A stretch of DNA of 57,431 bases from RGIG8748 sp045606045 (GCA_045606045.1 JAZURE010000053.1:1-57431), one strand, 5' to 3'; counted from the first letter of the stretch, positions 34,801-43,192 are shown. Numbers and translations: made by a program. The notes: a model not told the origin generated them from the sequence alone.

Positions 34801-35261
34801 AGGTTCTCGATAAGGTAAGCACCTCTGTTGACCTTAAGGTAAGTGCCTATATCCCCGAAAAGTCCGTTCCCGATGAAAAACTGCGAATAGAGATGTACAG
34901 AAGAATTGCATCCATATCCACCGAGGAGGAGATGCGTGAGGCTGAGGCGGAATATATAGACCGCTACGGCGATGTACCCGAAAGTGTGGATAACCTTATG
35001 AATATAGCACTCATAAGGGCGGCAGCTTCAGAACTTTTCATAACCGATATAAGCATAAAGGACGATATGGTTGTATTCACATTTGAGCAAATTGTAAGCC
35101 CCAAATCAATAGTGGAGATTATGAACGATTTTAAGGGAAAGATGATGTTTTCCTCAGGCTCGGTATCGTATCTCACATACAAATATGAAGAAAATGTACT
35201 GGAGAATATTAAAATTATATTACAAAGACTAAAAAATACAATACAGGAAGAAAGTTTATAA
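31821..35261 (+). CDS. mfd: Transcription-repair coupling factor
   Basis: The product has 1146 residues, the normal length. The UvrB-like N-terminus includes YSVRGSIVDVYPPGSENPAR. The RNA polymerase-interaction module begins DYVVHRTHGVGKY. The translocase motor has Walker A CGDVGYGKTEVALRAAF, DEEQRFGVGHKE and the TRG motif region (PFKISELVP-like to ETGLDVPNVN). It removes stalled polymerase and recruits UvrA. It ends the sbcD-sbcC-dus-pth-mfd run. Confidence 0.97.
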   Translation: MNTFKLLLDGMNEFDSLCTHVRKGNGYVHALGVSASQKNHLIYALAEHTDAKCVVVVPDEIEAGRTLRELSFLSSHAAIYFPPREYLYYDVDVSNRKGEFSRLSALANIKDAKYIVTTVSALSSYTLPSYIYTENSITVDMDFCMDMEKFIEQLAYMGYARVSSVESVGQYSVRGSIVDVYPPGSENPARIEFWGDDIDSIRTFSSQTQLSLDSADSVFICPARELIYDKGKALEVAEKIKELKNENLMRDAEKLCQNHYFHSNDKYLGYFYDTIPTLFDYLEPNTFYVLTEPKELKSKFDLWYKEQNEIITSLMDKGLFPRVNGDYYITYGDIVRRSEKSPCITLSALSHTTPDIRPKDIISMSAKTIRSYADNAQYMVDDIVFWKKNSFRVVVLLGTDTKIQNLTELLAGQGITAVYLENADKVPDFGEVFIVKGTLERGFEYPSVKTALVTDGEPQSQRRRKPKPKDSRDAIKSFDEITVGDYVVHRTHGVGKYVGIHQLEVQGVIRDYLKIKYKGTDCLYVPVEQLDMLYKHSSTEEKSVKLNSLGGTMWQKTVTKVKESVAQLAEDMIKLYAERSRLKGHVFPKDTDWQRQFEGDFLYDETPDQLRCIEEVKKDMEDGKCMDRLLCGDVGYGKTEVALRAAFKTVMDGMQVAYLVPTTILASQHYNTFMSRMKEYCINVEMLSRFRTKKQQEKIIKKLETGEVDVVIGTHRILQKDVKFKSLGLLIIDEEQRFGVGHKEKLKEIKKDVNVLTLSATPIPRTLNMAMMGIRDLSVLASPPNDRAPVQTFVMEYNPIVVQNAIQRELARGGQVYYLYNRVESIDRVAFKISELVPEARVSVAHGKMTETELENIMLDLIDGNIDVLVCTTIIETGLDVPNVNTIIVENADCLGLSQLYQLKGRVGRSNRLSFAYFTYHEGKVLDKIAQKRLGAIREFTEFGSGFKIALRDLEIRGAGNILGKQQHGNMNLVGYDMYCLLLEQAVKELRGEEVLDKVSTSVDLKVSAYIPEKSVPDEKLRIEMYRRIASISTEEEMREAEAEYIDRYGDVPESVDNLMNIALIRAAASELFITDISIKDDMVVFTFEQIVSPKSIVEIMNDFKGKMMFSSGSVSYLTYKYEENVLENIKIILQRLKNTIQEESL

Positions 35262-35299
35262 TGTATAATTAGTTATAATTGTAATATGGAGGTTTGAAC

Positions 35300-36358
35300 A
35301 TGAGAAAGATTATTAAGATTACAGCAGTTTTTTGTATAATTGCACTTCTTGCAAGCTGCGGTCTTGTAAGTAATGTAGAGGAAGAAAAGCCCAGAAAAAA
35401 GGGTGAGGTTGTAGTAACCGTAGACGGTAAGGATTACGATGTTGAAAGATTCAATATCTATTTCTACAGCGCACAGGGTGAGACCTTAGTTGCCGAAGGC
35501 TATCAGCAGTCTGGCGATGTTCCTGAGGATTTCTGGTCGCAGGAAGTAGATGGAAAGACCAGACTCGAAATAGCTAAAGAAAAGGCACTTTCCACACTTA
35601 TAGATGATGCGCTTGCATACAAAAAGGTAAAGGAATTCGGTTTAGAGCTTACCGAAGACGAAAAGAAGAATATAGATAGCCAGATAGAAACTATGGAAAA
35701 GGACGAAGAGGCTATGAAGCACTTTGAAGCCATAGGTGTTTCCATAGATGCCATAAGAGAGTATTACAACGAGGGCTTCCTTCTTTCACATATCAGCTCT
35801 GAGCTTATGGAAAGAGGAGATATTACTGTAGATGAGGATGCTGTTTTAAAGGAATTTAAGGAAAACTATGTTAAAGCAAAGCACATACTCATATCTACTG
35901 TAGATGCCGAGTCCGGTGCTGCACTTTCCGAAGACGAGGTTGCTGCAGCAAATGCCAAGGCACAGGATATATTAAATCAGCTCAATTCCGGTGCAGATTT
36001 TGATGAGCTTATGAATGCCAACAGCGAAGACCCCGGTCTTGCCACAGCTCCCGACGGTTATGTGTTTACAAAAGGCGAAATGGTAGCAGAATTTGAAGAG
36101 GCTGCATATGCGCTTAAAGAAAATCAGATAAGCGGACTTGTAAATACCTCTTACGGTATACACATATTAAAGAGAGTTCCCTTTGATATGGAGGGTGCAC
36201 AGGAAACATCTGCTTTGGAGGCCAAGAAAGCAGAACTTGCCGTTCCCGAAATCGAAGCTCTCTTAAAGACTTGGAAAGCCAATGCCAAGATTAAGACAAA
36301 CGATAAAGTACTGGATAAGTTAAAGGCATTTGATGCAAAAGAAATTTTCGGTCAGTAA
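35300..36358 (+). CDS. prsA: PrsA-like lipoprotein with intact parvulin domain
   Basis: The product has 352 residues. ATG 35300 follows GGAGG by 7 nt. A lipoprotein signal ends in the lipobox LLASC, with the lipidated cysteine at residue 20. An N-terminal SurA-like helical domain is followed by a PpiC/parvulin domain (about 192-292) with active-site histidines H195 (KAKHILI) and H288 (YGIHILKR). It folds secreted proteins outside the membrane. It is 38 nt after mfd, and several TATAAT-like hexamers lie just upstream but none has a convincing -35. It is clearly paralogous to the next gene. Confidence 0.88.
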   Translation: MRKIIKITAVFCIIALLASCGLVSNVEEEKPRKKGEVVVTVDGKDYDVERFNIYFYSAQGETLVAEGYQQSGDVPEDFWSQEVDGKTRLEIAKEKALSTLIDDALAYKKVKEFGLELTEDEKKNIDSQIETMEKDEEAMKHFEAIGVSIDAIREYYNEGFLLSHISSELMERGDITVDEDAVLKEFKENYVKAKHILISTVDAESGAALSEDEVAAANAKAQDILNQLNSGADFDELMNANSEDPGLATAPDGYVFTKGEMVAEFEEAAYALKENQISGLVNTSYGIHILKRVPFDMEGAQETSALEAKKAELAVPEIEALLKTWKANAKIKTNDKVLDKLKAFDAKEIFGQ

Positions 36359-36368
36359 TTAAATTACA

Positions 36369-36392
36369 GGGGATGTAAATTTTTACATCCCC
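36369..36392 (+). terminator. Terminator after prsA
   Basis: GGGGATGTAAA (36369-36379) pairs with TTTACATCCCC (36382-36392), followed by TTGTATCG; the T-tract is weak. Confidence 0.65.
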
Positions 36393-36427
36393 TTGTATCG
36401 TGTTTTAAACATTTTGGAGGATTATGT

Positions 36428-37501
36428 ATGAAAAGGATTGGCATACTTTTTCTGGTGCTTTTTTCGATGGTCTTTTTTGTCTCTTGCGGACAGGGTGAGG
36501 ACAAAAAACAGAAAGAATCGGAAGAAAAGCCTCTCGAAACTGCAGTTACTGTAAATGGCACGCAGTACACAATAGAGAGGTTCAATCTATATTTTTACAA
36601 TGCACAGGACGAAATCTTAAAGCAATCAGGTTACAACGAGGCAAAGGATATTCCCGAGGATTTCTGGGATATAGAAAGAAACGGTGTTACAAGACTTGAT
36701 TTGGCAAGAGACGTTGCCATTGATATGCTTGTAGACGACGCATTGGAATACGAGAAGGCACGCCAGTACAAAATAAAACTTACTGCCGACGAGCTTTCTT
36801 CCATAAATAATCAGCTTTCTGCATTAAGACAGGACAAGGTTTCTGTAGCACAGTTTGAGTATATGGGTATCTCGGTAGATGAGCTGGAGAGCTATTACAA
36901 GGATGAAATGCTCATACCGTCGCTTGTAACAGAGCTTATAAATGAAGGCAGCATAAAGCCAAGTCCCGAGAGCGTGGTAGATGAGTTCGTTACATCGTAT
37001 GTTAAGGTTAAACAATTGTATTTGCCTACAATCGACAGTGTAACAGGAAAGCCGTATTCACAGGAAGATATGAAATATGTCAAGGCGAAGGCTAATGAGT
37101 TTTTAGACAGACTGGATAGCGGCGAACTGTTCGATGATATTGTATTGGAATATACCGAGGATTTTTATACAACGGCATATCCCGACGGATATATAATCGG
37201 ACACGGAGACTGGGATGAAGCCATGGAAGAGATTGTGTTTTCCCTTGAGGATGAAGAGGTTACAGAACTTATAACCACGCCCGACGGAATGTATATGATA
37301 AAAAGGGTTCCTTTTGATTTTGAGGGTTCACAGGAAATTGTATGTCTCGAGAGTATAGAGGCGGAGTTTGCCCAGCCCAAGCTTGAAGCACTTGTCAAAA
37401 AATGGAGACAGAAGGCGGATATAGAAATTAATAACGAAATTCTTAAGGATTTAAAACCGCATATTACAAACAATCAGGCTATAACTGTAAAAATTAAGTA
37501 G
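36428..37501 (+). CDS. PrsA-like lipoprotein paralogue with degenerate parvulin domain
   Basis: The product has 357 residues. The lipobox FFVSC places the lipidated cysteine at residue 20. Its whole layout matches the upstream prsA (GYNEAKDIPEDFWDIERNG compares with GYQQSGDVPEDFWSQEVDG), so it arose by tandem duplication. In the parvulin domain both active-site histidines are gone: Q196 replaces the first (KVKQLYL) and Y289 the second (GMYMIKR). It is therefore unlikely to be an active isomerase and may act as a pure chaperone or bind a particular client. GGAGG lies 7 nt upstream. Confidence 0.85.
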   Translation: MKRIGILFLVLFSMVFFVSCGQGEDKKQKESEEKPLETAVTVNGTQYTIERFNLYFYNAQDEILKQSGYNEAKDIPEDFWDIERNGVTRLDLARDVAIDMLVDDALEYEKARQYKIKLTADELSSINNQLSALRQDKVSVAQFEYMGISVDELESYYKDEMLIPSLVTELINEGSIKPSPESVVDEFVTSYVKVKQLYLPTIDSVTGKPYSQEDMKYVKAKANEFLDRLDSGELFDDIVLEYTEDFYTTAYPDGYIIGHGDWDEAMEEIVFSLEDEEVTELITTPDGMYMIKRVPFDFEGSQEIVCLESIEAEFAQPKLEALVKKWRQKADIEINNEILKDLKPHITNNQAITVKIK

Positions 37502-37503
37502 AT

Positions 37504-37550
37504 TAAGAGAGCTATTTTGATAGATAATATCGAAATGGCTCTTTATTTTT
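37504..37550 (+). terminator. Terminator after the prsA paralogue
   Basis: AAGAGAGCTATTTTGATA (from 37505) pairs imperfectly with TATCGAAATGGCTCTTT (to 37544), followed by ATTTTT. Confidence 0.6.
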
Positions 37551-37648
37551 GATAAGTATTTAAAACCGGTTTACATAAAGCTACATTTTTTTTTGCTTCT
37601 CTATGCTAAAATTAGTATGCAATTACATTTGCAAAAGGAGAAGTATAA

Positions 37649-39988
37649 ATGAACGAAATGACACAAAGTATAAAGACGGTAAAAAAGGATTTGTTTTCAG
37701 GCAGAACATTTTCGCTAAATATGAGTGTAAATGATATACTGTACATATTACTATGCTATGCGATGTCCTCATGCAGTTTCTTTGAGGGGAGAGTGCCTTT
37801 TGTACTGAGCGCTTATGCAGCAGCGTTTTGCGGAGGAAAGTGGCTTATAGCCATGCTTTCGTGTGCTGCGGGACTACTGGGACTTAACTCGGGCTACAGC
37901 TTTACAAGCTACATTATTGTACTTGCGGGCGCTACCTTTCTCATGGGTATTGTAAACGGAGGACGTAGATTCAGAGCGATTTGCATCAGCTCGCTGTTAC
38001 TTATTGTATCGTTTGTGCAAAACGCAATATCCGCTTCTTACTGGATAGACTATGCTTTCTCAATACTTGAAGTCGTATTTTGTTTTGCGGGGGTATATGT
38101 GTTTTCCGATGCAGTGCCGCTTCTTACATCATCAAAGGAGCGACATTGTGTTCTTGATACCGAGGTTGTGAGCCTGTTTGTTTTGCTTGCACTTGTGGTA
38201 AGGTGTACGGTAGGATTGCCGCTTATCGCAGGCATGGACTTATCTGTAATTCTTGCTATTTTGATTCTACTTGCAATCAATATGGAAAGCGACATATCCT
38301 TGGGTACGGCAATGGGTGTGGTCTTTGGTTTTATGACGGTAGGAAGAGCACTCTCAGCGGCGGTTTCCATGGGTGCTTTTGCATTTGCAGCTTTTTGCTG
38401 CGGAGTTTTGAACCGCTTTGGGAAATGGGGAGTGGTGCTTGGATTTGTAATGGCAAATACGGCACTTACAGCTCTTTTAAAGGGCGAAGCCCTGCCGTTT
38501 GATATTTTCGAGGTTTTGTGTGCGGCGGTTATATTTTCCGCTTTGCCAAAGAGGGTAACAGGATATATATCTTCCATAACCGCCAAGACAGTTCACACCG
38601 CCACAAAGGCATTTGTACATGAAGAAAAAATCCAGAGCGTTATTTCCAAAAAGCTGTCTAATTTAAGCAGCGCCTACGAATGTCTTGCAAGCGCTTATGA
38701 CAGCTGTTTCAAATCGGATATTATGTCCAAAAAATATATCATTCGCATGCTCGACAGCGCTTCTTCCAAGATTTGTCCCGATTGCGGTCTTAAGTACAAC
38801 TGCTGGGAAAGATGCTACAAGGACAGCTACAGAGCAATGGTGCAGATGCTTGAAACCGCAGAAAAGGGCGGTAACCTTACGGAAGAGGATGTACCCGAGC
38901 CAATTAAAGGCAAGTGCATAAAGCTAAAGGAATTTATATCGCATTTTAACAGAATGTTTGGTGTATATAAGGTTGAAAAAATGTGGCAGGACAAGCTCAA
39001 CGATGCCAGAGGGCTTGTATCAGAGCAGCTTCGCAGTATAAGCCGTTCAGTAAGAGATGCCGCAGATGAATTCAGCATGTCTGTGGATACCGCCGCAGAA
39101 AAAGAGATAAAAAGCGTACTGGACAAGCACAGAATACCCTTTAAGGAGGTTACATTTCTAAAAGGTCAGGACGATACATTCTCTATGGAAATTCTCCTCT
39201 CCGACAGACAGCTTACCAAAAAGGAAGAAAATACCGTAGAAACTATCATAGAACAAACCACAGGCATACGAGCATCACTTATAGATAAGCACATGGAAAG
39301 AGAAGGTCAGGTACTTATCTTTAAAAATTGTGCAAAATACAGAGTAAGCGTAGGCAGTGCGGCAGTATGCAAACACGGTGAAGAGGTATCGGGTGACAGC
39401 TTTATCTCTTGCACCTCGCCCCGAGGGGATTTTGTAGCCGCATTAAGCGACGGCATGGGCACGGGAAGTGCCGCACTTGCCGAGAGCCGTACAGCTACGG
39501 AACTTTTGAAAAATTTTGTGGTTTCGGGTATGGATATAGAAACTTCTCTGGAGCTTATAAATTCCTCTCTTCTTCTGCGTTCAAGCGAGGACAGCTTTGC
39601 CACAATGGATGTGTGCAGTATAGATTTGTCTAAGGGTAATATTAATCTGTACAAAAGCGGTGCCGCTACGGGTTTTGTAAAAAAAGGAAATAATCTTATA
39701 AAAATAGAATCCGACTCTCTGCCTTTTGGTATATTAAAGGACTACGGAAAAACAAAAACAACCTCTGTAAATGCAGACAAATCCGCACAGGTAATACTCA
39801 TGACAGACGGTGTATATGATGTATTTGCATGCACAGGTGCATCGAATCTTGAGGATATTATTTTGCATGGCAAAACTGACAATCCCCAGATTTTGGCTTC
39901 CGAGATTATGAATGTTGCATTGGAACAGACAGTTTCAAAAGCGCTTGATGATATGTCGGTATGTGTTATCAATGTTTGGGAAAGATAA
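37649..39988 (+). CDS. spoIIE: Stage II sporulation protein E (PP2C phosphatase)
   Basis: The product has 779 residues. About ten membrane helices occupy residues 20-310, a central coiled regulatory segment with a cysteine cluster (CPDCGLKYNCWERC, about 374-387) follows, and the C-terminal PP2C domain has GDSFIS and ALSDGMGTGSAALAESR (metal-binding aspartate). It dephosphorylates the anti-anti-sigma factor SpoIIAA to release SigF in the forespore. AAAGGAG precedes the ATG. The 150-nt upstream gap lacks an obvious Spo0A box. Confidence 0.95.
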   Translation: MNEMTQSIKTVKKDLFSGRTFSLNMSVNDILYILLCYAMSSCSFFEGRVPFVLSAYAAAFCGGKWLIAMLSCAAGLLGLNSGYSFTSYIIVLAGATFLMGIVNGGRRFRAICISSLLLIVSFVQNAISASYWIDYAFSILEVVFCFAGVYVFSDAVPLLTSSKERHCVLDTEVVSLFVLLALVVRCTVGLPLIAGMDLSVILAILILLAINMESDISLGTAMGVVFGFMTVGRALSAAVSMGAFAFAAFCCGVLNRFGKWGVVLGFVMANTALTALLKGEALPFDIFEVLCAAVIFSALPKRVTGYISSITAKTVHTATKAFVHEEKIQSVISKKLSNLSSAYECLASAYDSCFKSDIMSKKYIIRMLDSASSKICPDCGLKYNCWERCYKDSYRAMVQMLETAEKGGNLTEEDVPEPIKGKCIKLKEFISHFNRMFGVYKVEKMWQDKLNDARGLVSEQLRSISRSVRDAADEFSMSVDTAAEKEIKSVLDKHRIPFKEVTFLKGQDDTFSMEILLSDRQLTKKEENTVETIIEQTTGIRASLIDKHMEREGQVLIFKNCAKYRVSVGSAAVCKHGEEVSGDSFISCTSPRGDFVAALSDGMGTGSAALAESRTATELLKNFVVSGMDIETSLELINSSLLLRSSEDSFATMDVCSIDLSKGNINLYKSGAATGFVKKGNNLIKIESDSLPFGILKDYGKTKTTSVNADKSAQVILMTDGVYDVFACTGASNLEDIILHGKTDNPQILASEIMNVALEQTVSKALDDMSVCVINVWER

Positions 39989-40017
39989 TAGACAAAACAT
40001 GGTGTATATGTTACAAT
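39989..40017 (+). promoter_or_regulatory. SigA promoter of the HtpX-like gene
   Basis: TAGACA (39989-39994), 17 nt, TG and TACAAT (40012-40017). Confidence 0.55.
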
Positions 40018-40048
40018 TGGGTATACAAATTCGAAAGAGGGTATCAAT

Positions 40049-40939
40049 ATGTTTAAGTCTATTTACGCAAACAGACTGAAAACCATGTTTATCGTAACCG
40101 CGGTTACTGCATTTGTGGCGCTTATCGTGTACTATATATGCAATATCGCCGGCTACGGACAGTATGCTATTGGTTTTGCAGTTTTGGTTTCGTGTGCCAC
40201 TTCGCTTATTTCGTATTTTACATGTGACAAAATGGTGCTTTCAATAAGCGGTGCAAGACCTGCGGACGACAGTAATGATGCTTATGTAAAGGCAATTTTA
40301 AGTAAGCTTTGCGCATCTGCAAATCTTCCAATGCCAAAGGTATATATAATAGATGACCCTGTGGCAAATGCCTTTGCTACGGGCAGAAATCCGAAGAATG
40401 CGGTAGTATGCGTTACAACGGGTCTTCTTAAAAAAATGGATGATTACGAGCTTGAGGGTGTGCTTGCACATGAGCTTGCCCATGTAGGAAACCGCGATAT
40501 ACTGCTTTCTACCGTGGTCACGGTTATGGTGGGCATAGCAGTTATTATATCGGATTTTTGGACAAGGAGTATGATTTGGGGTTTTGGCAGAAGACGAAAC
40601 GATAGCAGAAGTTCCGGCTCGCCCCTGGCAATCATAGGGCTTGTGTTTGTGGTTATTGCACCTATAGCAGGTCAGCTTATGAGACTTGCACTTAGCCGAA
40701 ACAGAGAGTACCTTGCTGATGCAACTGCGGCTAAATTTGCAGGCAGTCCATACGGGCTTATAAATGCACTTAAAAAACTTGGCGCAGAAACATCGGGTGT
40801 AAAGCGCGCCACAAATGCCACCGCCAATCTTTATATAACAAATCCTTTTAAATCGGTAAACGGCAAAAAAATGCGCAATCTGTTTTCTACACATCCGCCT
40901 GTAGAGGAGAGGATTAAGCAACTTGAAAATCTTATGTAA
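40049..40939 (+). CDS. htpX: HtpX-like M48 family membrane metalloprotease
   Basis: The product has 296 residues. Two N-terminal membrane helices (about 12-32 and 38-58) precede the zinc motif HELAH (H141, E142, H145) and the third ligand E220 in NREYLADATAA. Two further hydrophobic segments (about 153-170 and 193-212) lie between the motifs, as in HtpX. It degrades damaged membrane proteins. Length and layout are normal. Confidence 0.92.
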   Translation: MFKSIYANRLKTMFIVTAVTAFVALIVYYICNIAGYGQYAIGFAVLVSCATSLISYFTCDKMVLSISGARPADDSNDAYVKAILSKLCASANLPMPKVYIIDDPVANAFATGRNPKNAVVCVTTGLLKKMDDYELEGVLAHELAHVGNRDILLSTVVTVMVGIAVIISDFWTRSMIWGFGRRRNDSRSSGSPLAIIGLVFVVIAPIAGQLMRLALSRNREYLADATAAKFAGSPYGLINALKKLGAETSGVKRATNATANLYITNPFKSVNGKKMRNLFSTHPPVEERIKQLENLM

Positions 40940-40942
40940 TTT

Positions 40943-40977
40943 AAAAGGATGAAACGAAAAAGTCGTGTCATCCTTTT
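40943..40977 (+). terminator. Terminator after htpX
   Basis: AAAAGGATGA (40943-40952) pairs with TCATCCTTTT (40968-40977), followed by ATTTTAC. Confidence 0.75.
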
Positions 40978-40996
40978 ATTTTACAAAAAATTACCT

Positions 40997-41026
40997 GTTT
41001 ATTTATTTGACTTTTTACGCAAATTA
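40997..41026 (+). promoter_or_regulatory. Candidate SigG promoter of the SASP gene
   Basis: GTTTA (40997-41001), 18 nt and CAAATTA (41020-41026). Against GHATR / CATNHTA this matches 4 of 5 and 6 of 7. SASP genes are SigG-dependent. An alternative SigA reading, TTGACT with a 16-nt spacer and TACGAC, is also possible. Confidence 0.35.
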
Positions 41027-41056
41027 GATACGACAAAACAAATGGAGGTGATTTTA

Positions 41057-41245
41057 GTGGCTAATAAGCATGTTGTTCCCGAAGCTAAGGATGCAATGGA
41101 AAGATTCAAAATGGAAGCTGCATCTGAAGTAGGCGTTAACTTAAAGAACGGTTACAATGGTGATTTAACATCTAAGCAGGCAGGTTCCGTTGGCGGACAG
41201 ATGGTTAAGAAGATGATTGAATCCTACGAAAATTCTATAAAGTAA
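41057..41245 (+). CDS. Small acid-soluble spore protein, alpha/beta type
   Basis: The product has 62 residues. The GTG start at 41057 follows GGAGG by 8 nt, and translation upstream would run through the htpX terminator. It contains the family core DAMERFKMEAASEVGV and LTSKQAGSVGGQMVKKMI. These proteins coat spore DNA, protect it from UV, and are degraded at germination by Gpr. It forms a single-gene transcript with its own terminator. Confidence 0.93.
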   Translation: MANKHVVPEAKDAMERFKMEAASEVGVNLKNGYNGDLTSKQAGSVGGQMVKKMIESYENSIK

Positions 41246-41278
41246 GAGTTTTCTTGACAATGTAAGAAAGAAGCAAAG

Positions 41279-41321
41279 TCCCGAAATTAGAGTCATTCAT
41301 GACTTTAATTTTGGGATTTTT
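41279..41321 (+). terminator. Terminator after the SASP gene
   Basis: Positions 41279-41296 (TCCCGAAATTAGAGTCAT) pair imperfectly with 41299-41316, followed by TTTTT. Confidence 0.75.
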
Positions 41322-41385
41322 GCATATTTCGCATTAGCGGAGAAATAATAAGTATGGTATCAAAACACCGGAAAGGAAAGATAAT

Positions 41386-41706
41386 ATGAAAAAATTCTTA
41401 TCAGTTTTACTTGCACTCACTTTAATGCTTACCATGTTTTGTTCATGCGGATGCAGCATGGATGACGGTGAAGCAGGCGACAGAGGTAATGTTCAGACAG
41501 ACGACATAGGCGACGGAGGAAAAGATACAACGGATGACGGCGCCGCAGGTGACAGAGAGGATAATACGGATTCCGTAGGCGATGATTTAAAAGACGGTGT
41601 AGACTCAGCGGGCAACGCAGTAAAGGATGGTATAAACGCAGTTGAGGATACACTTGATGGCGCAGTAAACGATACAAGCGGCGACATGAACAATACAAAC
41701 AAGTAA
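41386..41706 (+). CDS. Small acidic lipoprotein, low complexity
   Basis: The product has 106 residues. A signal peptide ends in a lipobox-like run FCSCGCS, with the first usable cysteine around residue 19-23. The mature part is almost all D, G, A, N, T and V, with short helical repeats (DDLKDGVDSAGNAVKDGIN) resembling YtxH/CsbD or LEA-like stress segments. AAAGGAAAG precedes the ATG. Its place between a SASP gene and radA might suggest late sporulation expression, but no function is known. Confidence 0.65.
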   Translation: MKKFLSVLLALTLMLTMFCSCGCSMDDGEAGDRGNVQTDDIGDGGKDTTDDGAAGDREDNTDSVGDDLKDGVDSAGNAVKDGINAVEDTLDGAVNDTSGDMNNTNK

Positions 41707-41716
41707 CAACACAATT

Positions 41717-41793
41717 AACTCCAAATTAAAAAACTGCTGGACTTTAGGGTTAAAATGTAGTAGAGTATAATTATACTATGTTAATTTGGAGTT
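41717..41793. repeat. 13-bp perfect inverted repeat flanking the radA promoter
   Basis: AACTCCAAATTAA (41717-41729) and TTAATTTGGAGTT (41781-41793) are exact complements, 51 nt apart. The right arm includes the radA ribosome site GGAG (41788-41791). Only transcripts reading through from the lipoprotein gene contain both arms. Confidence 0.6.
41766..41771 (+). promoter_or_regulatory. -10 element of a probable radA promoter
   Basis: TATAAT at 41766-41771. The best spaced -35 is TTTAGG (41743-41748), a weak match. Start would fall near 41778, just before the right inverted-repeat arm. Confidence 0.45.
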
Positions 41794-41800
41794 TATACAT

Positions 41801-43162
41801 ATGAAAGAAAAAACGAAATTCGTATGCAACGAATGTGGATTTGAGAGCATCAAGTGGCTTGGCAAATGTCCGTCTTGCAATAGTTGGAACACATTTACCG
41901 AGGAAATAAGTTCACCACAGGGTAAGTATAGTGTGCCAAAAGATGGCTTTGTAGCCAAAACCGCGCCCATGACTTTAGAGCAGATAACCTCGTGCGAGGG
42001 TGAGCGCATACCCACGGGCACGGCAGAACTCGACAGAGTTCTAGGCGGGGGTATAGTACGCGGTTCCATGGTGCTTGTGGGCGGTGACCCCGGCATAGGC
42101 AAGTCCACACTTCTTTTGCAGATATGCGAGTGCCTTGGCGAAAATCACTGCGTTTTGTATGTTTCGGGAGAGGAGTCCGCACAGCAGATTAAGATGCGAG
42201 CCACAAGGCTCGGAGTATCGGGCAAAAATCTTAAGCTTCTTTCCGAAACCAATCTTGAGAGTATAATACACCATGCCAACAATGAAAAACCGTCTGTCCT
42301 TATAGTGGATTCAATACAGACCATGTACCGAGAGGATGTGTCCTCAGCACCAGGGAGCGTAGCACAAGTCCGAGAGGCTACACACTTTCTTATGCGCCTT
42401 GCAAAAGAGAGTAATATTGCGGTATTTATAGTAGGACATGTTACCAAAGAGGGGAACATTGCAGGTCCTAGGGTACTTGAGCACATGGTAGACTGCGTGT
42501 TGTATTTTGAGGGAGAAAGACAGCAAAGCTACCGTATACTCCGCACGGTCAAAAACCGTTTTGGCTCTACAAACGAGATAGGCGTTTTTGAAATGACGGA
42601 CTCAGGACTTAAAGAGGTTGCAAATCCGTCTGCCGCAATGCTCTCGGGAAGACCCGACGATATATCAGGCTCGGCAATAGTATGTACCATAGAGGGCTCA
42701 CGCCCTATGCTTGCAGAGATACAAGCTCTTTCTGCCACCACGGGGTATGCAATGGCAAGGCGGATGGTTACAGGTGTAGACCACGGCAGAGCAACAATGC
42801 TTGTGGCAATACTTGAAAAAAAGCTGGGCTATTCCATGCAGTCACAGGATGTTTATGTAAATGTGGTAGGAGGCTTGCGTCTTACGGAAACCGCTTCCGA
42901 CCTTGCTGTAATTACTGCAGTTGCATCAAACTTCAAAAACTTTGTTATAGACGGCAAAACACTCATACTGGGTGAGGTTGGTTTAACGGGTGAGGTGCGC
43001 TCGGTAAGCTTTGCTAAGAGGCGCATTGCCGAGGCGAAAAAGCTCGGCTTTAAAAGATGCATAATACCCAAGGACAATTATAAACAGGCATCCGAAATCG
43101 ATGGTATAGACATACTTCCTGTTTCCACCGTTTCGGAGGCAATTAAAATCCTGATGAAATAA
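41801..43162 (+). CDS. radA: DNA repair protein RadA (Sms)
   Basis: The product has 453 residues. ATG 41801 follows GGAG by 9 nt, and the TTG at 41786 overlaps the ribosome site. An N-terminal C4 zinc finger (VCNECG...CPSCNSW, about 6-30) is followed by a RecA-like domain with GGDPGIGKST (about 91-100) and the RadA motif KNRFG (about 254-258), and a C-terminal Lon-like domain. It promotes branch migration in recombination. Confidence 0.96.
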   Translation: MKEKTKFVCNECGFESIKWLGKCPSCNSWNTFTEEISSPQGKYSVPKDGFVAKTAPMTLEQITSCEGERIPTGTAELDRVLGGGIVRGSMVLVGGDPGIGKSTLLLQICECLGENHCVLYVSGEESAQQIKMRATRLGVSGKNLKLLSETNLESIIHHANNEKPSVLIVDSIQTMYREDVSSAPGSVAQVREATHFLMRLAKESNIAVFIVGHVTKEGNIAGPRVLEHMVDCVLYFEGERQQSYRILRTVKNRFGSTNEIGVFEMTDSGLKEVANPSAAMLSGRPDDISGSAIVCTIEGSRPMLAEIQALSATTGYAMARRMVTGVDHGRATMLVAILEKKLGYSMQSQDVYVNVVGGLRLTETASDLAVITAVASNFKNFVIDGKTLILGEVGLTGEVRSVSFAKRRIAEAKKLGFKRCIIPKDNYKQASEIDGIDILPVSTVSEAIKILMK

Positions 43163-43164
43163 GT

Positions 43165-43192
43165 AAATCCGCGAATTAATTTTCGCGGATTT
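43165..43192. terminator. Bidirectional terminator between radA and the DtxR-family gene
   Basis: AAATCCGCGAA (43165-43175) pairs perfectly with TTCGCGGATTT (43182-43192), followed by TTTTC. It overlaps the last codons and stop of the convergent gene. Confidence 0.85.

Noticed and set aside
37551..37648. Spo0A box or SigH promoter before spoIIE
   Set aside because: No TTCGACA/TGTCGAA motif and no convincingly spaced hexamers were found.
40298..40921. A 207-codon minus-strand frame opposite the HtpX-like gene
   Set aside because: It mirrors the codons of a protein with an intact HELAH zinc motif and has a composition typical of antisense frames.
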